Part shown: one piece after another, positions 25,611 to 34,871 of the stretch
How positions within the stretch are numbered: position 1 is the stretch's first letter
Layout of the letters: every line of letters begins with the position of its first letter
Source of the DNA: Streptococcus taonis
GTDB lineage: Bacteria; Bacillota; Bacilli; Lactobacillales; Streptococcaceae
Assembly (NCBI RefSeq): GCF_029948085.1
Contig: NZ_JARZZP010000014.1
Span: 1 to 64,000, forward strand
Direction of reading: 5' to 3'
DNA length: 64,000 bases
Translations under genes and position numbers: made by a program
The notes under the pieces: generated by a model
What the model was told of the DNA's origin: nothing
The model's database searches: none
The model's input: the letters and a program-made list of their open reading frames with translations, nothing else

Positions 25611-27065
25611 ATGTTAAATCAGAACCAAGCTCCCATTTATGAGGGGTTAGTTAAGTTACGAAAAAAAAGGATTGTACCTTTTGATGTGCCAGGTCATAAG
25701 CGTGGCCGTGGGAATCCAGAGTTAGTTGAACTTTTAGGGGAAAAATGCGTTGGTATTGATGTCAATTCTATGAAGCCCTTGGACAATCTTGGGCATCCTA
25801 TTTCGATTATCAGAGATGCAGAAGAGCTAGCAGCAGAGGCTTTTGGAGCTGCCCATGCCTTTTTAATGATTGGCGGGACAACCTCATCCGTGCAAACCAT
25901 GATTCTTTCCACCTGTAAAGCAGGGGATAAAATCATCCTACCACGAAATGTCCATAAATCAGCCATCAATGCACTCGTTTTATGTGGAGCTATTCCCATC
26001 TATATCGAGATGAGTGTGGATCCCAAAATCGGTATTGCTTTGGGGCTTGAAAATGATCGTGTGGCACAAGCTATTAAGGACCATCCGGATGCCAAGGCTA
26101 TCCTAATCAACAATCCTACCTACTATGGTATTTGTTCAGATCTTAAGGGGCTAACAGAGATGGCCCACGCTGCAGGAATGAAAGTCTTAGTAGACGAGGC
26201 TCACGGTGCTCATCTCCACTTTACAGATAAACTTCCTTTATCTGCTATGGATGCAGGAGCAGATATGTCAGCAGTGTCTATGCATAAGTCTGGTGGTAGC
26301 TTGACACAAAGTTCACTTCTTTTAGTTGGGGATCAGATGAATCCTGAGTATGTGCGTCAAATCATTAACCTGACCCAATCAACATCAGCATCCTATTTGT
26401 TAATGTCTAGTTTGGATATTTCACGCCGCAATCTAGCCCTTCGTGGTAAAGAGTCATTTGAGAAGGTCATTGAGCTATCTGAGTATGCTCGTCGTGAAAT
26501 CAATGCCATCGGTGGCTACTATGCCTACTCAAAAGAGTTAGTAGATGGCGTGACCGTTTGTGATTTTGACGTGACCAAGCTTTCAGTCTACACTCAGGGA
26601 ATTGGTTTAACAGGTATTGAAGTTTATGACCTCTTACGGGATGAATATGACATTCAGATTGAGTTTGGTGATATTGGCAATATCTTGGCCTACATTTCGA
26701 TTGGGGACCGTATCCAAGATATTGAGCGCTTGGTTGGTGCTCTGGCTGACATCAAGAGACTCTACTCAAGAGATGGGAAGGACTTGATTGCTGGAGAATA
26801 TATCCAACCTGAGTTAGTGCTGTCTCCTCAGGAAGCCTTCTATTCAGAGAGAAGAAGTTTAACCCTGGACGAGTCCGTTGGGCAAGTCTGTGGGGAATTT
26901 GTCATGTGTTACCCTCCAGGAATTCCAATCCTAGCGCCCGGTGAACGCATTACACAAGGTCTTGTCGATTATATTCAATTTGCCAAAGAACGTGGTTGTT
27001 CTCTCCAAGGAACGGAAGATCCAGAGGTCAACCACATTAATGTCATTGAGAGAAAGGAGAACTAA
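25611..27065 (+). CDS. speA: Arginine decarboxylase (Orn/Lys/Arg decarboxylase, fold type I)
   Basis: PLP enzyme making agmatine from arginine, first step of the operon. Annotated as lysine decarboxylase (Cad) in many streptococci, but the AguA and AguB genes downstream argue for arginine. 484 aa from ATG 25611 (MLNQNQ); the GTG at 25578 would extend it but lacks an SD. PLP-binding region GGTTSSVQ (about 88-95), DEAHGAH (about 195-201), Schiff-base Lys226 in SMHKSGGS. It lacks the N-terminal wing domain of the large E. coli enzymes. SD AAGGAG is 12 nt from ATG. speE starts directly after the stop. Confidence 0.93.
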   Translation: MLNQNQAPIYEGLVKLRKKRIVPFDVPGHKRGRGNPELVELLGEKCVGIDVNSMKPLDNLGHPISIIRDAEELAAEAFGAAHAFLMIGGTTSSVQTMILSTCKAGDKIILPRNVHKSAINALVLCGAIPIYIEMSVDPKIGIALGLENDRVAQAIKDHPDAKAILINNPTYYGICSDLKGLTEMAHAAGMKVLVDEAHGAHLHFTDKLPLSAMDAGADMSAVSMHKSGGSLTQSSLLLVGDQMNPEYVRQIINLTQSTSASYLLMSSLDISRRNLALRGKESFEKVIELSEYARREINAIGGYYAYSKELVDGVTVCDFDVTKLSVYTQGIGLTGIEVYDLLRDEYDIQIEFGDIGNILAYISIGDRIQDIERLVGALADIKRLYSRDGKDLIAGEYIQPELVLSPQEAFYSERRSLTLDESVGQVCGEFVMCYPPGIPILAPGERITQGLVDYIQFAKERGCSLQGTEDPEVNHINVIERKEN

Positions 27066-27926
27066 ATGGATTTATGGTTTTCTGAAGTTCATACTCCAGA
27101 TGTGAAATTGTCTTTGAGAACAGCTAAGCAACTTTACGCAGGTAAAAGTGAATGGCAGGATATTGAAGTTTTAGATACGCCAGCTTTTGGAAAGATTTTG
27201 ATTTTAAATGGGCACGTCTTGTTCTCAGATGCAGATGACTTTGTCTACAACGAAATGACAGTTCACGTTCCTATGGCCGTCCATCCCAATCCAAAGAAAG
27301 TCTTGGTTATTGGGGGTGGTGACGGTGGTGTTGCCCAAGTATTAACTCTCTACCCAGAATTGGAACAAATCGATATTGTAGAACCAGATGAGATGCTGGT
27401 TGAGGTTTGTCGAGAATACTTCCCAGAATTTGCTGCTGGTCTAGATGATCCTCGTGTTACCATCTACTACCAAAATGGGCTTCGCTTTTTACGAAACTGC
27501 GAAGATGATTACGATATCATTATCAATGATGCGACTGATCCATTTGGCCATACGGAAGGGCTCTTTACTAAGGAATTTTACGGCAATAGTTATAGGGCTC
27601 TTAAAGAGGACGGAATCATGATCTATCAGCATGGTAGTCCCTTCTTTGACGAAGATGAGTCAGCTTGTCGAAGCATGCACCGTAAGGTTAATCAAGCCTT
27701 TCCAATCAGTCGAGTTTATCAGGCACATATCCCTACCAGTCCTGCAGGCTATTGGTTATTTGGGTTTGCTTCGAAAAAATACCACCCTGTCAAAGATTTT
27801 GACAAGGAAGGTTGGAAAAAACGCCAGCTTTTCACAGAATACTACACTGCAAACCTACATATTGGTGCCTTTATGTTGCCTAAGTATGTAGAAGACATTT
27901 TAGAAGAAGAGGAAGGAAGAAAATGA
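27066..27926 (+). CDS. speE: Spermidine synthase (polyamine aminopropyltransferase)
   Basis: Transfers aminopropyl from decarboxylated SAM to putrescine. 286 aa, typical. N-terminal beta domain, then a Rossmann domain with VIGGGDGG (about 80-87) and the catalytic NDATDPFGH segment (about 156-164). Starts with no gap after speA and overlaps the next gene by 4 nt (ATGA). No SAM decarboxylase (SpeD) gene is in the window, so its dcSAM supply is unexplained here. Confidence 0.95.
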   Translation: MDLWFSEVHTPDVKLSLRTAKQLYAGKSEWQDIEVLDTPAFGKILILNGHVLFSDADDFVYNEMTVHVPMAVHPNPKKVLVIGGGDGGVAQVLTLYPELEQIDIVEPDEMLVEVCREYFPEFAAGLDDPRVTIYYQNGLRFLRNCEDDYDIIINDATDPFGHTEGLFTKEFYGNSYRALKEDGIMIYQHGSPFFDEDESACRSMHRKVNQAFPISRVYQAHIPTSPAGYWLFGFASKKYHPVKDFDKEGWKKRQLFTEYYTANLHIGAFMLPKYVEDILEEEEGRK

Positions 27927-29182
27927 GTCGTTTATTAGTTATCGGATGTGGGGGCGTTGCCCAGGTTGCTATTTCAAAGATTTGTCAAGACAGAGAAACT
28001 TTTAAAGAGATTATGATTGCTAGCCGTACCAAGTCAAAATGCGATGACTTGAAGGCTAAATTAGAAGGTAAAACAAATACTAAAATTGAGACAGCTGCTC
28101 TTGATGCTGACAAGGTAGAAGAAGTGATTGCCTTGATCGAAAGCTACAAACCAGAAGCTGTTTTGAACGTAGCACTACCATACCAAGACTTGGCCATCAT
28201 GGATGCTTGTTTGGCAACAGGAGTCCACTATATCGATACTGCCAACTATGAGGCTGAGGATACAGAAGACCCTGAATGGCGAGCTATTTATGAGAAACGT
28301 TGTAAGGAACTTGGTTTTACAGCCTACTTTGACTACTCATGGCAATGGGCTTACCAAGAAAAATTCAAAGAAGCAGGCTTGACTGCTCTACTTGGTTCTG
28401 GTTTTGACCCAGGGGTAACCAGCGTCTTTTCAGCGTACGCCCTCAAGCACTATTTTGATGAAATCCACTATATCGACATTTTAGACTGTAATGGTGGGGA
28501 CCACGGTTATCCATTTGCGACAAACTTTAACCCAGAAATCAATCTACGTGAAGTTTCTGCACCAGGTTCTTACTGGGAAGATGGAAAATGGGTAGAAGTC
28601 GAAGCTATGTCTATCAAACGTGAGTATGATTTCCCTCAAGTTGGGCAAAAAGACATGTATCTTCTTCACCACGAAGAAATTGAATCTTTGGCCAAAAACA
28701 TTCCCGGAGTTAAACGCATTCGCTTCTTTATGACTTTTGGCCAATCTTATCTAACTCACATGAAATGCTTGGAAAACGTTGGGCTCCTTCGTACAGATGC
28801 TATTAATTTTAACGGACAAGAAATCGTACCAATCCAATTCTTGAAAGCCTTGCTTCCAGATCCTGCAAGCCTTGGCCCACGTACTGTTGGTAAAACTAAT
28901 ATTGGATGTATCTTTTCAGGTGTCAAAGATGGCGTTGAAAAGACAATCTACATTTACAATGTTTGCGACCATCAGGAGTGCTATGCAGAGGTTGGTTCAC
29001 AAGCCATTTCTTATACAACAGGTGTTCCTGCTATGATTGGGACAAAATTAGTGATGGATGGTACATGGAAACAGCCTGGAGTTTATAACCTTGAAGAGTT
29101 GGATCCAGACCCATTCATGGAAGCTTTGAATAAATACGGTTTGCCATGGGTTGTGGTAGAAAACCCACAAATGGTGGACTAA
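27923..29182 (+). CDS. nspA: Carboxynorspermidine/carboxyspermidine synthase (saccharopine dehydrogenase family)
   Basis: NADPH-dependent condensation of putrescine or diaminopropane with aspartate semialdehyde to carboxy(nor)spermidine (family role; also called CASDH or Lys1). 419 aa. N-terminal nucleotide-binding VIGCGGVAQVA (about 6-16) and the saccharopine dehydrogenase region GSGFDPGVTSVF (about 155-166). Overlaps speE by 4 nt. Its TAA overlaps the nspC ATG (TAATG). Confidence 0.93.
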   Translation: MSRLLVIGCGGVAQVAISKICQDRETFKEIMIASRTKSKCDDLKAKLEGKTNTKIETAALDADKVEEVIALIESYKPEAVLNVALPYQDLAIMDACLATGVHYIDTANYEAEDTEDPEWRAIYEKRCKELGFTAYFDYSWQWAYQEKFKEAGLTALLGSGFDPGVTSVFSAYALKHYFDEIHYIDILDCNGGDHGYPFATNFNPEINLREVSAPGSYWEDGKWVEVEAMSIKREYDFPQVGQKDMYLLHHEEIESLAKNIPGVKRIRFFMTFGQSYLTHMKCLENVGLLRTDAINFNGQEIVPIQFLKALLPDPASLGPRTVGKTNIGCIFSGVKDGVEKTIYIYNVCDHQECYAEVGSQAISYTTGVPAMIGTKLVMDGTWKQPGVYNLEELDPDPFMEALNKYGLPWVVVENPQMVD

Positions 29183-30309
29183 TGAAGTTAGATCAAGTAC
29201 CAACGCCAGCCTATGTCATTGATTTAGCAAAACTAGAAGAAAATTGTAGCATTCTGCAAGAGGTTCAGGAAAAGGCAGGTTGTAAGGTTTTGCTAGCTCA
29301 AAAGGCTTATTCTCTCTATAAAACCTATCCTTTAATTAGCCAGTATCTATCAGGTACGACGGCTAGTGGACTCTATGAGGCTAAGTTAGCTAGAGAAGAG
29401 TTTCCGGGGGAAGTCCATGTATTTGCGCCTGCTTTCAAGGAATCAGATATGGAAGAGTTACTGCAAATATCTGATCATATTGTTTTTAACTCAGAGAGAC
29501 AACTACGAAAATATGGTCAACGTTGTCGTGAGGCTGGTATCAGTGTGGGTCTTCGCATCAATCCTCAATGTTCAACGCAGGGTGACCACGCGCTTTATGA
29601 TCCTTGTGCTCCTGGCTCTCGTTTTGGAGTGACTTCAGACAAGATACCAAGTGATTTATTGGAGTTGGTTGACGGACTTCATTTTCATACCCTCTGTGAG
29701 CAAGGGGCAGATGATTTACAAACGACTTTGAAAGCAGTAGAAGACCAGTTTGGTGCCTATTTGCACCAAGTTAAATGGCTCAATATGGGTGGTGGTCATC
29801 ATATTACGAGAGATGACTATGATGTGGACTTACTGATTTCTGAGATTAAACGAATTCGAGAAACTTATAACCTTGATGTCTATATCGAACCAGGTGAAGC
29901 TATTGCCCTTAATGCGGGCTGTCTAGCGACAGAAGTCTTAGATATTGTTGAAAACGGGATTGAGACCTTGGTGTTAGATGCTTCAGCAAGTTGTCATATG
30001 CCAGATGTCCTTGAGATGCCTTATCGCCCCCCATTGAGAGATGGATTTGAAGCGCAAGAAAAACCTTATACTTATAGACTCTCTTCAAATACTTGCCTGA
30101 CAGGGGATATCATTGGGGATTACAGCTTTGAAAAACCGATTGAAATCGGTGATCGCCTCTATTTTGAAGACATGGCTATTTACTCCTTTGTCAAAAATAA
30201 TACCTTTAACGGCATTGGACTTCCAAGTTTGTATCTCATGGATAAAGAGGGTGAGTGCAGTCTAGTCAAAGCATTTGGCTACCAAGACTTTAAGGAGAGA
30301 TTATCATGA
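29182..30309 (+). CDS. nspC: Carboxynorspermidine/carboxyspermidine decarboxylase
   Basis: PLP-dependent alanine-racemase-fold decarboxylase that converts carboxyspermidine to spermidine. 375 aa from ATG 29182 ([12 protein letters not shown]), which overlaps the nspA stop as TAATG. An upstream in-frame extension has no SD. PLP Lys41 in [16 protein letters not shown] (about 166-173), substrate-side [10 protein letters not shown] (about 268-277). Overlaps aguA by 4 nt. Confidence 0.94.
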   Translation: MKLDQVPTPAYVIDLAKLEENCSILQEVQEKAGCKVLLAQKAYSLYKTYPLISQYLSGTTASGLYEAKLAREEFPGEVHVFAPAFKESDMEELLQISDHIVFNSERQLRKYGQRCREAGISVGLRINPQCSTQGDHALYDPCAPGSRFGVTSDKIPSDLLELVDGLHFHTLCEQGADDLQTTLKAVEDQFGAYLHQVKWLNMGGGHHITRDDYDVDLLISEIKRIRETYNLDVYIEPGEAIALNAGCLATEVLDIVENGIETLVLDASASCHMPDVLEMPYRPPLRDGFEAQEKPYTYRLSSNTCLTGDIIGDYSFEKPIEIGDRLYFEDMAIYSFVKNNTFNGIGLPSLYLMDKEGECSLVKAFGYQDFKERLS

Positions 30310-31391
30310 TGGACAGCCCAAAGAAATTAGGTTATCGTATGCCTGCAGAGTATGAACCCCATCATGGGACTCTCATGATATGGCCTACTCGACCAGGTTC
30401 TTGGCCATTTGAAGGCAAGGCCGCTAAAGCAGCTTTTAGCCGGATTATCAAAACCATTGCTCAAGGGGAAACAGTCTACCTTTTGGTGGAACAAGACTAT
30501 CTATCTGAAGCACAATCTTATCTTGGAGACAAGGTTGTTTATCTAGATATTCAGACAAATGATGCCTGGGCTCGTGATACTGGTCCGACAATTCTCCTCG
30601 ATGATCAAAGGGAAAAGTTGGCGGTAGATTGGTCTTTCAATGCCTGGGGTGGTGCTGTTGACGGTCTCTACCAAGACTATGAAGCAGATGACCAAGTAGC
30701 TAGTCGTTTTGCTGAGGAGTTGGAAATACCTGTTTACGATGCCAAACCATTTGTACTGGAAGGCGGAGCTATTCATAGTGACGGTCAAGGAACCATTCTT
30801 GTCACAGAAAGCTGTTTGCTCAGTCCTGGTCGTAATCCTCACCTGACTAAAGAGGAGATTGAAGAGACCTTACTAGAGAGTCTTGGTGCTGAAAAAGTTA
30901 TCTGGTTGCCTTACGGTATTTATCAAGACGAAACAAATGAACACGTCGACAATGTTGCTGCCTTTGTAGGTCCTGCAGAGCTTGTTTTAGCTTGGACGGA
31001 CGACCAAGAAGATCCTCAGTATGCCATGTCTGCAGCAGATCTAGCTCTTTTAGAGAAGGAAACTGATGCAAAAGGCCGGAATTTCACTATTCATAAACTT
31101 CCAATCCCAGCTATTCATCAAGTAGTTACAGAGGAGGATTTGCCGGGCTATACTTATGAAGAAGGCGAAGAGGAGCGTTATGCAGGTGAAAGACTAGCAG
31201 CTTCCTATGTGAATTTTTACATTGCTAATAAGTCTGTCTTGGTTCCACAATTTCAGGATGAAAACGACCAAGTTGCCTTGAATATTCTGAGCCAGTGTTT
31301 CCCAGACCGTGATGTTGTCGGAATTCCTGCAAGAGATATTCTATTAGGTGGTGGAAATATCCACTGTATTACCCAACAAATTCCAGAATAG
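30306..31391 (+). CDS. aguA: Agmatine deiminase
   Basis: Hydrolyses agmatine to N-carbamoylputrescine and ammonia. 361 aa, usual length. Guanidine-modifying-enzyme fold with WARDTGP (about 94-100), [11 protein letters not shown] (about 157-167), DETNEHVDN (about 212-220) and catalytic Cys in GGGNIHCIT near residue 355. Two adjacent ATGs; SD AAGGAGAG upstream. Nine bases separate it from aguB. Confidence 0.96.
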   Translation: MMDSPKKLGYRMPAEYEPHHGTLMIWPTRPGSWPFEGKAAKAAFSRIIKTIAQGETVYLLVEQDYLSEAQSYLGDKVVYLDIQTNDAWARDTGPTILLDDQREKLAVDWSFNAWGGAVDGLYQDYEADDQVASRFAEELEIPVYDAKPFVLEGGAIHSDGQGTILVTESCLLSPGRNPHLTKEEIEETLLESLGAEKVIWLPYGIYQDETNEHVDNVAAFVGPAELVLAWTDDQEDPQYAMSAADLALLEKETDAKGRNFTIHKLPIPAIHQVVTEEDLPGYTYEEGEEERYAGERLAASYVNFYIANKSVLVPQFQDENDQVALNILSQCFPDRDVVGIPARDILLGGGNIHCITQQIPE

Positions 31392-31400
31392 GAGAAAAAG

Positions 31401-32276
31401 ATGAGAAATGTAACGGTTGCAGCCATTCAGATGCAATGCGCTAAGGATGTGGAAACCAATATCCAAACAGCTGAACGTTTAGTCCGTCAAGCTGCTGAGC
31501 AAGGAGCCCAAATTATTCTCTTGCCTGAATTATTTGAACGTCCCTATTTCTGTCAAGAGCGTCAGTATGACTACTACCAGTATGCCCAGTCGGTAACAGA
31601 AAATACGGCTATTCAGCATTTTAAAGGAATTGCCAAGGAGCTTAAAGTCATTTTACCCATTAGTTTCTATGAAAAAGATGGTAATGTCTTATACAATTCT
31701 ATTGCTGTCATTGATGCAGATGGAGAAGTGCTGGGCGTTTATCGGAAGACTCATATCCCAGATGACCATTATTATCAGGAGAAATTCTTTTTCACACCTG
31801 GAAATACTGGTTTCAAGGTCTGGGACACTCGCTACGCCAAGATTGGAATTGGGATCTGTTGGGATCAATGGTTCCCTGAAACAGCCCGTTGTCTTGCACT
31901 AAATGGAGCAGAATTACTCTTTTATCCGACAGCTATTGGATCCGAGCCTATTTTAGATACAGATAGTTGTGGTCATTGGCAACGTACCATGCAAGGGCAT
32001 GCAGCAGCAAATATTGTGCCAGTTATTGCTGCTAATCGTTATGGTTTGGAAGAAGTCTCTCCTTGTGAGGAAAATGGGGGGCAAAGTTCTAGTCTTAATT
32101 TCTACGGTTCATCCTTTATGACTGATGAAACAGGAGCTATTTTAAGTCAAGCAGAACGACAAGGCGAAGCTATCTTGTTAACTACTTATGACCTTGACAA
32201 GGGAGCAAATGAGCGCCTGAATTGGGGTCTCTTTAGAGACAGAAGACCAGACATGTATAAAGATATTGTCAGATGA
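31401..32276 (+). CDS. aguB: N-carbamoylputrescine amidase
   Basis: Nitrilase-family enzyme that releases putrescine from N-carbamoylputrescine, completing arginine to putrescine. 291 aa. Catalytic triad visible: Glu43 (LPELFERP), Lys116 (YRKTHIPDD), Cys153 (GICWDQWFPE). SD GGAGAAAAAG. Last gene of the operon; a terminator overlaps its end. Confidence 0.96.
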   Translation: MRNVTVAAIQMQCAKDVETNIQTAERLVRQAAEQGAQIILLPELFERPYFCQERQYDYYQYAQSVTENTAIQHFKGIAKELKVILPISFYEKDGNVLYNSIAVIDADGEVLGVYRKTHIPDDHYYQEKFFFTPGNTGFKVWDTRYAKIGIGICWDQWFPETARCLALNGAELLFYPTAIGSEPILDTDSCGHWQRTMQGHAAANIVPVIAANRYGLEEVSPCEENGGQSSSLNFYGSSFMTDETGAILSQAERQGEAILLTTYDLDKGANERLNWGLFRDRRPDMYKDIVR

Positions 32277-32300
32277 AAAAAGCCTATTGTAGGCTTTTTT
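32276..32300 (+). terminator. Terminator of the polyamine operon
   Basis: AAAAAAGCCTA (32276-32286), loop TTG, TAGGCTTTTTT (32290-32300). Confidence 0.93.
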
Positions 32301-32342
32301 CTGTACATACTATAATAATTTTTTGATAATGTCCTAGGATTC

Positions 32343-32351
32343 TGATAAAAT
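32343..32351 (+). promoter_or_regulatory. Extended -10 promoter of the nucleotidyltransferase gene
   Basis: TGATAAAAT (-10 hexamer 32346-32351), 34 bp before the ATG at 32386. It overlaps a false upstream ATG at 32350, so that ATG cannot be the start for this transcript. Confidence 0.6.
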
Positions 32352-32385
32352 GGGGTATAAGAAATTAATAAGAAAGAGAAGCACC

Positions 32386-33162
32386 ATGCAAACACAAGAA
32401 GAAATGAATATTCTGGTACCTGAAAAACTAGCGGAAATTGAACGTGATTATGATGTTACCGTATTGTGGGCAATTGAGTCTGGCAGTCGCGCTTGGGGCT
32501 TTGAGTCTCCGGATAGTGACTTTGATGTGCGTTTCATTTACAAGCATAAGCAAGATTTTTATCTTAGTTTGAACGATCATCGCGATGTCATAGAACTACC
32601 AATTGACGATACCTGGGATGTGAGTGGCTGGGATTTGGACAAGGCTTTAAAGTTGCTTTATAAGTCAAATCCAACTCTCTTTGAGTGGTTACAGTCGCCA
32701 ATCGTTTACCAGCAAGACGAAGGCTTTATTGACCGTATTCGTCCGCTTGTTAGTCAGTATTTTTCAGAGAAAAAGATGCTCCACCATTACTTGAATACTG
32801 CTAGAACTCAAATGAATAAGTATCTTTCAGGAGACAAGGTCAAACCTAAAAAGTACTTCTATGCTCTGCGTCCAATTTTAGCCTGTCGTTGGATAGAAAA
32901 ATATCATTCTGTTCCACCGATTTTATTTGATGATTTAGTGAAAGAATTGCTTCCTGATGAAATGAAAGAGCATGTGTCTAGATTGCTTGATATCAAGATA
33001 AATGGACCTGAAGGTATGGAAATTGAGCCGATTAAGCCCATCCAGGACTACATCACCAAAAATATACAAGAACTAGACGATTACATCCAAAGTGTTACCG
33101 AGGAGAAGAAAGACTGGGAAGCTCTCAATCATTTTTTCCTTGAAGAATTAAGTCGTGACTGA
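32386..33162 (+). CDS. RlaP-type nucleotidyltransferase
   Basis: 258 aa from ATG 32386 (MQTQEEMN), with SD GAAAGAGAAG. The polymerase-beta-like motif GSRAWGFESPDSDFDVR (about 34-50) gives the GS and two Asp residues that bind metal and nucleotide. The remaining helical region fits the RlaP/YcgL nucleotidyltransferase family. Substrate unknown. The next gene begins 8 bp after its stop. Confidence 0.87.
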   Translation: MQTQEEMNILVPEKLAEIERDYDVTVLWAIESGSRAWGFESPDSDFDVRFIYKHKQDFYLSLNDHRDVIELPIDDTWDVSGWDLDKALKLLYKSNPTLFEWLQSPIVYQQDEGFIDRIRPLVSQYFSEKKMLHHYLNTARTQMNKYLSGDKVKPKKYFYALRPILACRWIEKYHSVPPILFDDLVKELLPDEMKEHVSRLLDIKINGPEGMEIEPIKPIQDYITKNIQELDDYIQSVTEEKKDWEALNHFFLEELSRD

Positions 33163-33170
33163 GGTTAGAT

Positions 33171-34223
33171 ATGGGAAAATGGACATGTAGATGTGGTCAA
33201 ACAATGAACGACCACCAAGCGTTCAATCTAAATATTTATTCGGTTTATTCGGATGAGTTGCTTGAGGATATTTTTAACAATACTGATGAACATGATAGAA
33301 TTTCCTATGAAGACATTTCGGAGGCTTCCTTCTATATGTGGAAATGCCCAAATTGTGGTAGTTTTATGGTCTTTGGTGAAGAGGATAATAAAGATTGTTT
33401 CACTTTTTATGAGCGCCAGACCAGTGCAAAAGCTGAACCACTTTTCGATCCTGATCAGGAGTTAAATATCGTTGTCGTTGAGTTTCAAGAAGGTGGAAAT
33501 GGTTATACTTATATCTGTGACGACCCAACTATTCATGTCGGGCATGGTGTGATTGTTCCAACCGGGAAGGAAAATACTGAAAAAACTGCTTTAGTTGTCC
33601 AGAAGTATCATGCCCTACCAAAGGATATCACTTTTCCCGTTGAAAAGTTAAAAAGGGTTATCCGTAGGTATTCTATTTTTGATCCTGAGACTTCAAAAAT
33701 AGTTTGTAAAAATATACTTGAGCATGGAAGAATTTTAAATGCTTGCTCGAAAAAAGTAAAAATAGAGTCTAAACAAATTTACCATGCAATCAAAACTCCT
33801 CTAGGCTATTTTTGGTTGGAGTTAAATAGAGTTCCAATTCCGATGAAAATCACACAAATTCAAGTACAAGATAAAAAGTATCAGGTTGATGGAGCCTTTT
33901 ATATAAAGCCTGCCAAGGTAAACTACAGAAAATTGTTAGAACTTGAATTATGTGCAGATTTTGATATTGACGCCTCTCGTTGGATTGACGTTCTATCAGA
34001 TGAAAATGTTTGGGGAAATACTTGGGAATTAAATGACCTTCAATTTGGAATTACTGCAGGAGAGTCCACAGAATTTGAAGATGAAGTTGTTGCAAGAAAA
34101 TTTAGCCGTATCCCACTTTATTATGACTGGCATCCAGAATTTGAAGATTATTATGGCTTCAGTATAGCCTGGAAAAAATACGAGTCTGATAGTGATTTGT
34201 CGATTAATTTCTATACAACATAA
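33171..34223 (+). CDS. Hypothetical zinc-ribbon protein
   Basis: 350 aa, cytoplasmic. Two Cys pairs near the N-terminus, CRCGQ (about 5-9) and CPNCGS (about 60-65), likely bind one zinc. The rest is a mixed alpha/beta protein of no family I recognise, ending with an aromatic YYDWHPEFEDYYGFSIAW region (about 317-334). Probably co-transcribed with the nucleotidyltransferase before it and the TPR gene after it. Confidence 0.8.
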   Translation: MGKWTCRCGQTMNDHQAFNLNIYSVYSDELLEDIFNNTDEHDRISYEDISEASFYMWKCPNCGSFMVFGEEDNKDCFTFYERQTSAKAEPLFDPDQELNIVVVEFQEGGNGYTYICDDPTIHVGHGVIVPTGKENTEKTALVVQKYHALPKDITFPVEKLKRVIRRYSIFDPETSKIVCKNILEHGRILNACSKKVKIESKQIYHAIKTPLGYFWLELNRVPIPMKITQIQVQDKKYQVDGAFYIKPAKVNYRKLLELELCADFDIDASRWIDVLSDENVWGNTWELNDLQFGITAGESTEFEDEVVARKFSRIPLYYDWHPEFEDYYGFSIAWKKYESDSDLSINFYTT

Positions 34224-34240
34224 GCTAGAGGAGAATAAGC

Positions 34241-34852
34241 ATGAATCAAGCCTGGGAATTATTGTTTGAAGAGAAGATTGATGAGGCCAAGAAATTAGTC
34301 TCAGAAACCTTCTTGTTAGAAACTTGTAAGGATTATAGCCTTCTCAATTTAATGGGGTATATTAAGCTCTTTGAAAAAGATTACAAAGAAGCTTTGCTGA
34401 TTTATCAAAACTATCTAGATGTGGCAATTTCAAGTCAGGATAAAGAAAACGAACATATCGGCTATCACCAGTTAGCCATGGTTTATCGTGAAATGAATGA
34501 CTATCAAACGGCTCTTAGCTATATAGAAAAAGAGCGAGAAGTTATTGAAGATTCTTTTTCAGAGGATGCACTCAAATCTTCTGTCAATAATTATGAGCAA
34601 GGTTATTTACGATTAAAACTAGGGGAAATAGCAAAAGCAATCATGTATATGGAACAGTCCTTAAAGCAAGCATTACAAACAGATGATCTGATAGCTCAAG
34701 CCTGTTCCTATAGAGGTTTAGGTGAGATTTATTCTGCTGAAAATTCAGAAAAATTGCAAGAGAATTTTTTACAAGCTATTGAACTTTTTGAAAAAGCAGG
34801 AGATCAGGTCGGAGCCCGAGAAGTTAAAAACTTACTAAACAAGAAAAAGTAG
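34241..34852 (+). CDS. TPR-repeat protein
   Basis: 203 aa, all helical. Tetratricopeptide-like units around LLNLMGYIKLFEKDYKEALL (about 35-54), YHQLAMVYREMNDYQTALSY and YEQGYLRLKLGEIAKAIMYM. Probably a protein-interaction scaffold; partner unknown, perhaps the zinc-ribbon protein 17 bp upstream. The terminator overlaps its stop codon. Confidence 0.82.
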   Translation: MNQAWELLFEEKIDEAKKLVSETFLLETCKDYSLLNLMGYIKLFEKDYKEALLIYQNYLDVAISSQDKENEHIGYHQLAMVYREMNDYQTALSYIEKEREVIEDSFSEDALKSSVNNYEQGYLRLKLGEIAKAIMYMEQSLKQALQTDDLIAQACSYRGLGEIYSAENSEKLQENFLQAIELFEKAGDQVGAREVKNLLNKKK

Positions 34853-34871
34853 CCCACTCAGGCTACTTTTT
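34844..34871. terminator. Bidirectional terminator between the TPR and YcgQ genes
   Basis: AAAAAGTAGCC (34844-34854) and GGCTACTTTTT (34861-34871), loop CACTCA. The stop codons of both converging genes overlap the stem. Confidence 0.9.
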
